From: Paratinospora sagittata
Taxonomy: Eukaryota > Streptophyta > Magnoliopsida > Ranunculales > Menispermaceae
Assembly: GCA_035771175.1 (NCBI GenBank)
Contig: CM069607.1
Span: 9,253,501-9,317,500, forward strand
Direction: 5' to 3'
Length of the DNA: 64,000 nt
Positions within the stretch are counted from its first letter, which is position 1. Every line of letters starts with the position of its first letter. The position numbers and the translations under genes were made by a program. Shown one piece after another: positions 1 to 11,900 of the stretch. The notes beneath the pieces are model-generated. The model did not search any database and was not told the origin of the DNA. It saw only the letters and a list, made by a program, of their open reading frames with translations.

Positions 1-156
1 CACAAAATGACTTTCAATTATAAACCTTCATTGATAGTGAATTGAGTGTTGGTGCGCTCCATGGACATAAAGATTTCTTTCTAACTACATTCAATCTTTT
101 GTCTCTGTATTTTTTTTTTTGTGTGTGTTTATAATTTCTTGAGTTTATTCTTAATA
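1..156 (+). repeat. 3' part of the 5' LTR of copia element 1
   Basis: The first 156 bases align along their length with about 7066-7220, the end of the 3' LTR (shared segments such as TTGATA-TGAATTGAGT and the closing ATTC-TAA-A). The two differ at many positions, so the insertion is old. The LTR start lies before the window. Confidence 0.85.
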
Positions 157-157
157 A

Positions 158-176
158 CTCGTATCAGTCTAGTGGC
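158..176 (+). other. Eroded tRNA-Met primer-binding site of copia element 1
   Basis: Directly after the LTR end the sequence reads TCGTATCAGTCTAGTGG. It resembles the common plant retroelement primer site TGGTATCAGAGC with several substitutions. Position supports the call, but the match is weak. Confidence 0.5.
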
Positions 177-574
177 TGCAAATACAACACACGACGTGGT
201 TTCTGATTGCTGCGAGCAATTACAAGGTTCTGGTCACACTGCACACTGCATGCGTTCGAGTGTTCTACGTGGTAGAATCGGCTTGGAAAGAAGAAAAATA
301 AAGCAGTTATTTCTTTCTTTTTTTCACATTGCCGGTGTGCGACGAAGAACAAGATCAGTAAGAGAAAATAAAAAAAAGGAGTATTTTATTGAAGAATTGG
401 TGGGTTGATTTGATTTAGACAATAGTTAATTTTTTGGTCGTTTCATCTTTGACAGTGGGTATCAACCGAAGTGGATTGTCTTTTCTAAAAGGCAACACCA
501 ATTTTTTGATCTCTTGGTCATGAGCTTTTATATTGCTCCAAAGGTATTTGATTTAATTATTATTAAATAATTAA

Positions 575-1380
575 TCAATCAAAGTGGAAAAATTCAATGA
601 TTCGAATTTCAGTTATTGAAAGATGCAGATAGAAGATTATCTGTATCAAAATGATTTATATTTGCCTTTAAAGGAGAAACCTGTCAATTACAAGAAAGAT
701 GAATGGGATATACTAAATCGGAAGGCACTGGGTGCAATTCGAAATCGTACAAGAAAAAAATTGCCTTCAACGCGAAACATCAAAAGACAACAGTATCTCT
801 AATGGCTACCCTTTCTAACATGAATGAGCAACCCTCTCCAGCACATAAGATACTTCTTATCAAGAAACTGTTTACTTTGAAAATGGCAGAGAATGGAAAT
901 TTTAAGGAGCACTTAAATTTATTTAATGAAACCACTGATCAGTTAGATTCAGTGGATATCTATTTTGATGATGAGGTTCTTGCATTAGCCATCCTTAGAC
1001 AGTTGCCAGAGAGTTAGAAGAACATTGTCTAGTCCATTAGCAATTTTTTTGGGAAAAGTAAACTGAGATTTACAAATGTTACTGACTCGATTATGACTGA
1101 GGAGATCTGAAGGAATGGTGAAGATTCATCCAGTTCAGGGTCAACATTGAATATGGATAACAGAGATAGAAGTAAGAATAAATGAAATTGGCATGGCAGA
1201 TCAAAATCAAAGAATGACAGGTCTAAGTCCAGACACCGTCATGGTACCAAGAAAAATGTTGAATGTTGGAATTGTAAAAAGATGGGACATTTCCAATCTG
1301 AATGTAAGGCTCCAAAGAAATATGGTGAGAAGCAGAACAGTGCAAACTGCATATCAGAAAATACATAAGATGCCCTTATT
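575..1380 (+). pseudogene. copia element 1 gag (nucleocapsid) remnant
   Basis: From about 620 the frame reads a copia-type gag with segments such as DYLYQNDLYLPLKEKP and, at 703-1017, KMAENGNFKEHLNLFNETT. This is the family's usual run ending in a PES motif before the capsid C-terminus. A CCHC zinc knuckle follows at 1264-1308 in another frame (CWNCKKMGHFQSEC), expected for nucleic-acid binding. A stop after PES at about 1015 and a frame change before the knuckle break the gene. Family and domain order are clear; the start is uncertain because the N-terminus has an early stop. Confidence 0.85.
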
Positions 1381-1386
1381 TGTTCT

Positions 1387-2640
1387 ATGGAAAACAAGAT
1401 GGAATCTTGGGTGTTAGATTCAGGGGAATCATTCCATGTTACCTCCAGCAGAGATTTGTTTGAGAATTATGTCTCCGGTGATTTAGGACAGGTGTATCTT
1501 GGTGATGACCATGCATGTGATGTTGTTGCTAAAGGTGATGTGTGGATTCAACTAAAGGGGTCCATGTGGAAGCTGGAATTTGTGAGGCATGTGCCTACTT
1601 TAAAGAAAAATATGATTTCTATTGGGCAGTTAGCGAGTGATGTTTATTCAACCACCTTTGCGAATGACACTTTGAAAGTATCGAAGGGAGCGATGACTAT
1701 TGCCCAAGGTAAGAAAATTGGAACTCTTTATATGACTATTGATGATTGTTGTTCTATTACTGTTACAGAAAATAAAGAAGATCCAAACTTATGGCATCAG
1801 AGGCTTGAACACATGAGTGTCAAGGGGCTACAGGTTATGCATTCACAAGGGAAGTTGCCAGGACTAAGATCAGTGGATAATGATTTGTGTGAAAGCTGCA
1901 TATATGGGAAACATAAAATGGTCAGTTTCTAGAAGGCAGGCAGAAGTCCAAAGTCATCCAAGCTTGAACTTGTTCAGACAGATGTTTGGGGTCCAACTTT
2001 AATTTCATCAATAGGTGGGAAGCGGTATTTTGTGACTTTTATTGATGATCACTCTAGGAAGGTGTAGGTTTACTTATTGAGATAGAAATTTGATGTGTTT
2101 GAAACTTTCAAGATGTGGAAAACTAGGGTTGAAAATAAGACAGGGTTGAGGATTAAGAAGTTGCGGTCTGATAATGGTGGAAAGTATGAAGACACCAGAT
2201 TTAAGAAATTTTGTTATGAGAGTAGGAAAAAACTTGAGAGGACTGTGCCTGGTACACCACAGCAGAACGAATGAACATAACATTGATTGAGAGGGCCAGA
2301 AGCATGTGCATACACTTTGGTTTGCCAAAACAGTTCTGGGCAGAAGCAGTCAATACAACAGCTTATCTGATCAACCGAGGACCATCAGTACCATTGGAAT
2401 TCAAAATTCCAAAAGAAGTATGGTGTGCACATGAGGTAAAACTTTCTCATTTTAAAGTATTTGGCTGTGTTTCTTATGTGCATATTGGTGAGCATGCTAG
2501 GAATAAGCTTGATGATAAATCACTTAAGTGCATACTTGTTGGTTATGGTGGTGATGACTTTGGCTATAAGCTTTGGGATGAACATAATCAAAAGATGATC
2601 AGGAATAGAGATGTCATCTTTAATGAAAAAGTTATGTAGA
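1387..2640 (+). pseudogene. copia element 1 protease and integrase remnant
   Basis: The segment opens with a retroviral-type aspartic protease whose catalytic triplet reads DSG (SWVLDSGESFHVTS, near 1408). A GAG-pre-integrase domain with the HHCC zinc pattern follows (LWHQRLEHMSVKGLQ, then CESCIYGKHK) near 1790-1915. The integrase core continues to about 2640 with FIDDHSR-like residues near 2040 and a PGTPQQN motif at about 2250. After PQQN a short deletion or frameshift removes the usual GVAERMN junction and shifts frame. Stops at 1930, 2066 and 2083 add further breaks. Confidence 0.85.
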
Positions 2641-4013
2641 AAGACAAAGACACAACACAGTCTTCTAGTTTGGTACAACCAGAACATTAACCTAATTTCT
2701 TTGAGCCTAATGTTATCCCAGATAAAGTTCCAGGCAAAGGAACCGAGGCACAGGATGTGGTTCTTCACAGGGTTCTGATGTTGGTTTGAGGAGATCTAAC
2801 ATTCCACATGTACCAAACATAAAGTATTTGAGTCATTTGCTGCTTACAGATGGAGGAGAATCAGAATGTTATGATGAGGCATGCCAAATTGAGGATGCTA
2901 GCCAGTAGGAGCTTGCAACAGAGGATGAAATAAAATCTCTTAGCTCTAACCAGACTTGGGACTTGGCAGAGTTACCAAAGGGTAAGAAGGTTCTCCATAA
3001 CAAGTGGGTGTACCAAATTAAAGAGGAGCATGATGGCTCCAAGAGGTACAAGGCCAGGTTGGTGGTCAAAGGCTTTCAGCATAAAAAAGGCATTGACTAC
3101 ACAGATATATTCTCTCCAATTGTGAAGTTGAGTACTATTCGCTTAGTTTTGAGCATTGTAGCAGCAAAAGATTTACATCTTGAGTAGTTGGATGTGAAAA
3201 TTGTGTTTTTCTCCATAGTGATTTGGAAGAAGAGATATATATGAAGCAACCAAAAGGTTTTGCAGTGGCTGGTAAAAAAAACTTTATTTGCAGGTATACC
3301 AAAAGCCTTTATGGCTTGAAACTGGCTCCTAGACAGTGGTATAAGAAGTTTGATGGTTTCATGTAGAAACATGGCTTCTTGAAATGCAATGATGACCATT
3401 GTTGTTACTTCAAGACAGTTGGTTCCAGTTTCATTATCGTTTTTATTTATGTTGATGACATGTTAGTAGCTGGTGCAGATTTGGAGGAGATCAACAAACT
3501 GAAGAAACAATTGTCTATTGAATTTGAGATGAAGGACTTGGGTGCAGCAAAGTACATACTTGGGATAAGGATTAGTGGGAACAGGCAAATGGGTATTTTG
3601 CAGTTATCTCAGGCATACTATGTTCGTAAGGTACTCCAGAGGTTTAGTATGAGTGATGCTAAGCCAGTGAGAACACCGCTTGCTAATCATTTTAGATTGC
3701 CCAAGGAGCAAAGTCCACAGTCAGATGAGGAGAAAGCATACGTGGCTAAAGTTCCATATGTTTCAGCTATTGGGAGCTTGATGTATGTTATGGTTTGCAC
3801 AGGACCAGATATTGTTCATGCAATGGGAGCAGTGAGCAGATTTATATCAGATCCAGGCAAACAGCATTGGGAAGCAGTTAAGTGAATGCTTAGGTATCTA
3901 CAAGGTACTACTGAAAAATGTCTATGTTTCAGTAGAGGTGAGTTAAAGTTACAAGGCTTTGTAGATGTTAATTTTGCTGGTGAGCACTGCAGGATACGTG
4001 TTCACATTGGGTA

Positions 4014-4268
4014 TGTCACACCCCAGTACACAGCACACTGCAGTATCTAGTACCCCCGGGATCTGATGGGTACCTCATACCGAGCGTACCCCAGCCATTA
4101 TGAATAGTGTACACAAATGATCCCGGGGGTACTAGACACCGCAGTGGGCTGTGTACTGGAATGAGACAATATTATGGATCCATAATGGCTGGGGTACGCT
4201 CGGTATGAGGTGTCCATCACATCCCGGGGGTACTAGACACTGCGTTGTGTTGTGTACTGGGGTGTGAC
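4014..4268. repeat. 255-bp fold-back (inverted dimer) at the end of element A
   Basis: TGTCACACCCCAGTACACAG at the left is matched by an inverted CTGTGTACTGGGGTGTGACA at the right. A further inverted internal copy lies at about 4118-4165 (GGGGGTACTAGACACCGCAG). The spacer CTCATACCGAGCGTACCCCA at about 4075 recurs in reverse near 4190. The block is effectively two head-to-head copies of a unit of about 130 bp. A related repeat is at 62.1-62.5 kb. Confidence 0.8.
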
Positions 4269-6396
4269 AAAAAGGCCTTATGTATCACGTGAGCCTTCGT
4301 CTGGTATGTGTATGTATGCTTGGAGGAAATAGATTATATTTTTGTTGTTTTGATATGTATACTTATTACACATTATATATATATATATATATATATTATC
4401 ATCTAGATGGGATGTGTGAGCATATATATAGCTTAATATATTGGATGGTGAAATGAAAATTTGATGTGTGAATGAATGGAATGATTATAGATATCTATAT
4501 TGGATTTGATTTGTGATATCTCAGGAAAAACAAAAGTGAAACGTCCATTTGATGGGGAGGTGTAGTCAAAAGTTTGGAAATTGTGGGAATTATTGTGAAT
4601 GTTCGTTGAGGCTGACAGTGTATTGTATACTGTATAAGGACTTTGAGATGATTAAGGCATGAGATTAATTATAGAAGCTAGTATATGAGGGATTCTATAA
4701 TCATGCTGAAATTGATTTAAGGCATGAAAAAGTTTATCTTGTTCCAATGTAGTGACATGCCTAACCATAAATACAAACATGAATTCAATAGACTGGTATA
4801 GTTTATTTTTGGAATGATTGCTATGGATACTCTGAGAATGATAAGGATCTAGAATAAATTTTGGGATCCTATACGGCAGCTCACGGATTTTTCCTTTTCC
4901 CTTCGACTCAATACCTAAAATATTGGAGGAAATGGGGTGAGCAAACAACAGCTAAGTGAATATAGTTCTTGATATGACAATCGCATGCATTTTAGGAAAC
5001 ATGGCATATCAAATCGATTTAAAACATTTCAAAAGCACATATGCTCCAGTCATCAAAATAATATACGTGCACACAATATAGAGTTGATGCTCATTCATAA
5101 ATATTTTACCATCTCCCTCTCATTACCCAATTCACAGTCATTTCAAGGATCGCAACCCTTGTTAGGATAGACCTACTGACAATGAGGACTCGCAAAACCT
5201 CATCCGAGTCTAATTCCTAACGAAATGACATTATTATAAGCTCCAATTTCTAAAATCAGTTTGCATGATCACTAAAACTCAATACATTACATAAACATGC
5301 ATACAATCAACCAGTTTATATGTGTACAATGTCATACAAGAACCAAATCAAGAAAACTATACTCACAGTGGTTACACAGGGTTTCTAAGTTAAATCGAGC
5401 AACAATAAACGTCCATCAAAATGCGTCCGCAAGAGCATTTATCCATGCACTTAAGCTCTCAATGTAAACACTGAAATGAACCATAGATTATCATGAGAAT
5501 CACCATTTCCACTCACTGTTCACATCATAGTACTATTTACATCATTGTTCACGTCGTCACTATTCATTCAAAAGATGTAAATTGTACTAAAATTGTCAAA
5601 CGGTCTCCAAAACTCATGAACTTAGCATCGATGGACTCGCAACAGTCCATTCTACCATTCTATAGCCTTAAACTGGAGTTTCATTGAGAATGGTCTCCAA
5701 TCTACACTCTAACTTCCAACAGCCATAAAAGTTTCAAATGAACACATAAATGAAATCTAACCACATATTCGGGGTCCCGACAGTCCAGGGAGTGTTTTTC
5801 AACCTTCTTAGCGGATTTTCATTCATGTTGGGTCAAAACCCCAATTTTCAAAATGTCGTAAAACGGCTCCCACAGCAAAAATTACTCCGCTAGAAAGGTT
5901 ACATCTAGCTTAGATATCAATTTTACGAAGAAATAGAGGGAAAATCACTTACCGCTGGTCCTGATTTCACGCAAATCCCGCGTTTCCCCTTTTTCTTCTT
6001 CTCCTTCTTCTCTCTGCCCGTTCTTTCCTTTTCGTTAGTTTTCTCTCTGCTTCTTGCAAACTTCTTTTCAATTCTTTTTTTTTATTTTGTTTTCATGCGA
6101 GTACTGTTCACGGTACTGTTCGGTAAACAGTACCCGCAAATGAACAGTATTGTATTTTTGTTTTATTTTTTCTTACTTCATTCCTCCCCTCTTCTTCTAT
6201 ACCCTCAATCCACATGAGACATACACGTGTTGTAAATCGATTTCTATTTAAAATCACATTCCGAACTCACTTTTGACATATTCAAGTTCATTTGACACAT
6301 GTACACATGACTTTAAATGTACTTATACGTATATTATACTCTTCAGTGTACGTATAAGTCAATCAAATATATTGATTAAAAGTACAAGGTGTTACA
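4014..6396. mobile_element. Non-coding LTR-like element A inside copia RNase H
   Basis: The element starts TGTCACACC and ends GGTGTTACA, so its ends are short inverted repeats of TG...CA type. It is flanked by a perfect 5-bp duplication GGGTA (4009-4013 and 6397-6401). No open frame resembles a known protein. Most of its body has a second copy at 30671-32401. There, shared blocks include the TTCCCTTCGACTCAATACCT segment, the GGATCGCAACCCTTGTTAGGA segment and a short AGTACTGTTCACGGTACTGTT inverted repeat. Ends and duplication fit a solo LTR or a small non-autonomous LTR element, possibly related to gypsy/Tekay LTRs that begin TGTNACACC. That last link is inference. Confidence 0.8.
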
Positions 6397-6849
6397 GGGT
6401 ACTACAGCCATTAGTTGGATTTCTCAATTGCAGAAGATTGTGGCTTTATCTCCAACTGAAGCAAAGTATGTGGCTGTGACAGAAGCTAGTAAGGAGTTGA
6501 TTTGGTTGTAAGGTTTGTTGACAGAGTTGGGATTCAAGAAACTGATGAATGTCTTGCACAGCGATAGTCAGAGTGCGATACACTTGGCCAAAAATTCAAC
6601 ATTTCATTCTAGGACAAAGCATATTAGACTGCGTTACCATTTCATTATATCATTGTTTGATGATGGGGTGTTGTCACTGGTAAAGATTCGAGGTAGCAAG
6701 AATCCAGCTGACATGTTGACCAAAAGAGTTACAATAGAGAAATTGGAGTTGTGCGCAGCTTCAGTTGGTCTTCAAGGTTGAAGATGTGACTTTTGAGTGC
6801 ACCAGTTTCACTAGCCATTGAAGACAAATGTTTACAGTTGTTTTAGTTT

Positions 6850-6862
6850 TTAAGTGGGAGAA
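6850..6862 (+). other. Polypurine tract of copia element 1
   Basis: TTAAGTGGGAGAA lies immediately before the TGTTGG start of the 3' LTR, the normal place for the plus-strand primer of a copia element. Confidence 0.75.
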
Positions 6863-7220
6863 TGTTGGAATGTGAAGCCTAAAATAATTATTGGGTCTTC
6901 GAGTGAGAGATTGTTATATTATGAACCCAAAATAATTATTTCATTATTTTATGTACAAAAGTACAATTGTACCCTCGTATGTAATTAATATATAAACCCA
7001 ATTATAATTAGGGTTTATGGGAGATGAGATAGTTGAGAGGTGAGGAGAATTGTGAGAGAGTGCTCACAGAGTGGCTTCCTATTATAAACCTCCATTGATA
7101 ATGAATTGAGTATTGGTGCACTCCGTGAGCATAGGGATTTCTTTCCAAACCACGTTAAATCTCTTTTCTCCATATTTTCTCTTTGCGTGTGTTTGCAATT
7201 TCTTTGGTTTATTCCTAACA
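6863..7220 (+). repeat. 3' LTR of copia element 1
   Basis: A 358-bp LTR begins TGTTGGAATGTG after the polypurine tract and ends ATTCCTAACA. Its last 155 bases match 1-156. It carries a TATA-like TATATAAACCC at about 6989. Confidence 0.85.
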
Positions 7221-7289
7221 ATTAACACACAAAGGATGAGGGGCACGACCAAGATGACAGGGACCAATCAGTTATTCTCTAAAAGGAAT

Positions 7290-7834
7290 TCTAGGAGTGT
7301 AACGGGTTGGTTGGGTCGGGTTCAAGCAAAAACTCAACCCAGCCCAAACCAAATTAGTTCCTTGACCCAACCCAATTCAAACTAGTCGAGTTGGGTCCAA
7401 GTTGGTCATTTGGATTGAGATGACTTGTATATATTTATTTATTTATTTATTTTCATAAAGATGACTTGAACTTCAGATGAAAAAAAAAAAGAATCTAAGA
7501 AGAAGAAACAAAAAAGAAGAAAAAACGGATCAAAAAAGAAAAAGTAACAAAGAAGAAGAAGAAGGGTTGATAGGTTTTAGGTAGAAGGCCAAAATGATTG
7601 TAATTTGGGTTTGAGGCTTTAAGGATTTCGTTAATTTCGCAATTTAGTGGTTTTAAGGGATAAGAGATTAAAATGTTAATGTTAGGTTCGAATTGGGTTG
7701 GATTGGGTTCCAAGAATATCAACCTATGACCCAACTCAAACCATTCTTCAGGTTAGGAGTTTTGAACCCAACCCACCAACCCATCAGATTGTGTTCAATT
7801 CGGTCCGATCAGTAAGGTTGGCTTACACCCCTAA
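7290..7834. repeat. GGGTTGGG-rich dispersed repeat, copy 1
   Basis: The block starts TAGGAGTGTAACGGGTTGG and ends GGCTTACACCCCTAA, so its ends are short inverted repeats of a GGGGTGT type. Both arms are rich in GGGTTGGG and CCCAACCC, and the middle is A/T-rich. Related blocks are at 11.5, 16.6 and 21.1 kb. It looks like a non-autonomous DNA element, but I could not find a convincing target duplication. Confidence 0.55.
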
Positions 7835-8520
7835 TAAATCCTAACCTTTAGTGATACCTAACCAATTTATCCCGGAGGAAATGCAACCCACAATCAATAA
7901 GGAACAAATTAAAAGATAGTGAATTTGATATAAAACACTATCCACATAGTTTTCAAACTAATGGTGCACATGCTTTTAGATAATCTCGTATTATTCATTG
8001 TTAATTATTTCACCAGAAAAGTCAACTTTGAAGGATGCAACTGATCAATTTAAAAATAATAATAATAATTAAAGAAATGATTAATATTTATAAGTTAAAA
8101 GGGGAGAGAGAGAGATACACAGAGAGACGTTAGTTTTTTTTTAAAGGCCAAGGAGCTTAAAATTGTAAGTTTTGTTCATTTTCTTAAGTCCTCTTCGCAT
8201 TTCATTTAAGAGAGATAGAAACCAATGGTATTAAAAGAGAAGTTAATCCTTCTAAAATACCATGCACTACATGAACTTTACGTCAAATTCATTACAAGAA
8301 TAATTTATTTGATAGAAACTTATTTCAACTTACATTCATGAAGTCAGCCACATGAATAAATTTTACTCTTAAACAAATCAACTTATATTCTACTTTTTTC
8401 AATAAAAAATTACGAAATAAGGTAATAGATGAAATGGGTCAACATTGAATAATGAAAAATTTTAAGCACTAATTTCAAATCAACTATTCCTTCTTTCAAG
8501 TCATTAATATAAATTTAGCA
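7835..8520. other. Intergenic, nothing recognised
   Basis: AT-rich sequence between copia element 1 and the 3' end of the H2A.Z gene. The last part probably includes the H2A.Z downstream flank. I see no coding frame or repeat family here. Confidence 0.5.
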
Positions 8521-8947
8521 TAAGATTTACATTCCATTAATTAAGAAAAAGAAAAAAAAAAAAGAAACAGAAACTGCTCATGCCATTTAGAATCAAATGA
8601 CAAACAAAGCACCAACAGTTCAACATTCCTGTAAAGTGTTTCAACAAACACAAATCAGGTCCAAAACCAGCCCATTTTACACCAGTTCATCCATCTTAAT
8701 GTAAATGATGACGCAGAAGGAAAGAATATAAACAACAGGTCAATGGATCAAACCATTTAATCCATACAAGATTTAAGAAGAAATAGAAACAAAGATGAAC
8801 AATATGAACTATGAACTACTCTACTCCTAAGTTCATCAGACTGACTAATAATAGAGAAATGACGAGTCTTCTAACCTCGGCAACAAGTAATTAGTACACC
8901 CAATACCAATTCCGATGGCCTTCAGCAAATAATGATATATATGATTT

Positions 8948-11900
8948 CTAATCTTTGGAAGACTTGTTAATGAGTGACTTGTGGATGTGTGGGATAACAC
9001 CACCTCCTGCAATTGTTCCCTTTATCAGTGTGTCAAGCTCTTCATCCCCTCTAATGGCAAGCTGAAGATGCCTTGGTGTTATTCGCTTCACCTTTAAATC
9101 TTTGCTTGCATTCCCTGCCAGTTCTAGTACCTCTGCTGTTAGGTATTCAAGAATTGCAGCTGAGTACACTGCAGCTGTAGCTCCCACACGGCCATTTGCA
9201 GCAATCCTCAATTTCAGATGTCGATGGATTCTACCAACCGGAAACTACACTCCCAAGTAAACACACAACAGATTAATTCACATTAGAACTCTTTTAATCC
9301 ATATCATATTCAAGTAAACTATCAGAATAGAACATGCATGATCAAAAAATAAATACCAGAAAGCATTTGCACTTCTCATATTGCAGCCAAAAGAAGCAAT
9401 CAGAAGAAAATAAAAATTGTTTTCAAATCCTTGGAAATAAAAGTCAATTTGTTTCATAATAATATCACGATGAACACATATTACTTGGGCAGCCTTTTAC
9501 ATGGCTGTAGTTTTTCATATGCATCTAAAGTTGCATTTTTCGTGTTCTTTGTCTACTCCATAAAATGCAAATGATCATGGCAACCTCAGTTTTTTCTTCT
9601 TCATTTTTTTTTTTTTCACACATACCAGAACCAGATAAACTTAAGGAGTTTGTAAAGTTTTATCTTTCACACTGTTGCACGCAATACAATTTGAGGTACT
9701 CGGCAGCAAGCCAACTGCAGTCATAAGCCGTAAGAACCTATTGACAATGATACCTAGTATGTTTGTCGTGAATTATATTAGACTGAAAACCTGATCTAAT
9801 CCAATCTAAGATTCAAATTCTCTGGACCTAAATTGCCTCTAGTGAGACAGTACAATAAAGATCTCTCCAATAGAATAACGGAACCAATTTAGTTCAAATT
9901 TTGTTCAATTCCATAGCAAATGAGGCATTATTAGTAGTAAATTAGTTTGCTCTCTATATTTGAACTTTAGATAATTTAAACTTCAATAATAATCAACTGA
10001 ACACGGCCTTCTTCCAAATTAGCACTCTAATTCCCTCATCCCTTTCTAAGTTAAGTTAGCTGTGTTGCCGCAGGGGTGATTAATTTGCCAACACAGCATG
10101 TCCCAGCTCAATCATTCCAATTTGAGTTGACCTCTGCACATTGCATGTAGTAAAAAAACTCATTCAATTACACAAGCACTGAAAATGACCCTTGAACAAG
10201 TATTGCATTGGAGACAACAGGAAAGAGCTAAAAGCATTAAACACATCTGCACTTAGTTAAGTATATTCCTTCTGCAGTTATAGCATGCACTACAACACCA
10301 AGAGCCTCGTGTATGACAATAGGGAGAACCAATGAAGCTTGTCAGCTCTGAAAGTTCTGTAAAATGCAGGGATGAGATCTCTCCTAAGGAAACCCCTAAG
10401 AAATTTGCTCTAGCTCTAGTTTTAAAGGAGCAAATAGGCTTGAGCCTTGCAGAACAATTAGGAAGGTGAAAGAAAGGACAGCAAGGAATTTGTTGACTCT
10501 AGCACCATGTAGGGAACCTAGTGGTAAGACAAGAAGATAGCATCAGAAAAAAATTACATTTATAAAATGATGGTAACATAGCATGATTCAGCAAAATGGC
10601 ACAAGTGTAGCATCATCCAAAAGGCACTGGGCATTTTAGCCACAACTTTTTCAAGGAGATGGGCGGTGACAGCTGTCATAGAAAGAGCATTGGAAGGTGG
10701 TTTGTCTCACTGTTCCGTGGTCTATGTGGAAGGAGAGGAATAGGAGGGTGGTTAAAGGGGGTTTGGGAATAGTCTCTTTTTGGGTGTCAAATTGTAAATT
10801 GTTTAGGGGTTATTCAACTAATGAATGGCTGACGGGATGGGGTAACTTTTGTATCGTCAGTATGAATGGCGATGAAGGACTCCTTGTTCTCCTGCTGTTA
10901 GTAGCTTTATCTTCCCATTTTTATTATATATAATATAGTATCTAGTTTCTGCTCAAAAATAGACAGCCTTTCAGCAAAGTCTTACTAAGAAAATTTGGCT
11001 CATAAAATCCTATATGACAAGAAATTTGGGCATTGAAAAATGACCTTGGCTGCTACTAGGGAGGGGTAAAGTGGTGTATTGGAAACTTTAACAAGTCAAT
11101 TATTATTTCTGAGGAGGTAGAAAAGAGAACCAATATGTCAAAGCAGGAATTTCCATGCATTAGTGGAGAACTTGGTTGACCTATAATAAAGGGAGGGTTT
11201 TCTGCAAAGTTGAATAATCACTCACTCACAGCTCAGCTCACTACACTAGATTTTTTCATTATAACAAGTGGAATAACCTTTTTTTTCTTACATGTTAGCC
11301 ACGATATCATCATACATCGTTGATATTTTTTCAAATGCTTTAGCCTCAAATTAAGCCATGACCATTCAATCCTCAGATTACAGGGCTACAATAACCATCA
11401 GTTCACAATGGGTCAAAGAAACAATGCAATGACAAAGCAACATGCTCTTTTATTCCACAAGTTTACCATTTATATTTGTTTATCATGTTAGCTACACTTC
11501 TATTGGGGGTGCGCACAGGTCAGTTTGGACCAAGTCAAATTTGACCCAAAAAATAGTCAAACCCACTCTGGTAAACTATATTACCCAAACCCCGCCTATT
11601 AAAAATATTACAAGCTACATACCAAACCAACCCGGCAGGGTTGGTCAAGTAGTCAATTTATTTTTAAGACTTTCTTTCTCAAAAAATTAAAAAAATCTAA
11701 CTCTAAGATTAAATATTTGACAGGAAGAAAGTGAAACATAGAGGGACAAAAGGTATTATATATTACTACACAAGATACTATAACATATAGTGGAGAATTC
11801 CCAAATTTCATTTATAAGAACATCAAAAATATAAATGTAAAAATTAACAAGGAGGTATTTTCCTCTTCAAAGAAGAGAACCCGCACCTTTTGAAGATGGA

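Larger units (their letters stand above)
2860..6780 (+). pseudogene. copia element 1 reverse transcriptase and RNase H, split by an insertion
   Basis: RT motifs appear in order: TWDLAELPKGKK and NKWVYQIK near 2955-3020, RYKARLVVKGF near 3045, the FIYVDDMLVAG active-site segment near 3440, and the copia thumb with GMLQ-like repeats and FSMSDAKPVRTPL near 3640. RNase H begins near 3955 (GFVDVNFAGE), is cut at 4013 and resumes at 6397 with GTTAISWISQLQKIVALSPTE and HSDSQSAIHLAKN, ending at 6780. Stops at about 3186, 3364 and 3883 and frame changes show it is dead. The coding text on either side of the insert joins across the duplicated GGGTA. Confidence 0.88.
1..7220 (+). mobile_element. Ty1/copia retrotransposon 1, defective, left end outside window
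   Basis: Domains run in copia order on the plus strand: gag, CCHC knuckle, protease, GAG-pre-integrase, integrase, RT, RNase H, then a polypurine tract and a 3' LTR. The 5' LTR is present only as its last 156 bases because the window begins inside it. Stop codons and frameshifts interrupt every domain, and a 2.4-kb non-coding element sits inside the RNase H region at 4014-6396. The element cannot make its own proteins. Calling it copia rather than gypsy rests on integrase lying upstream of RT and on the copia-type RNase H motif near 6600-6750. Confidence 0.93.
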
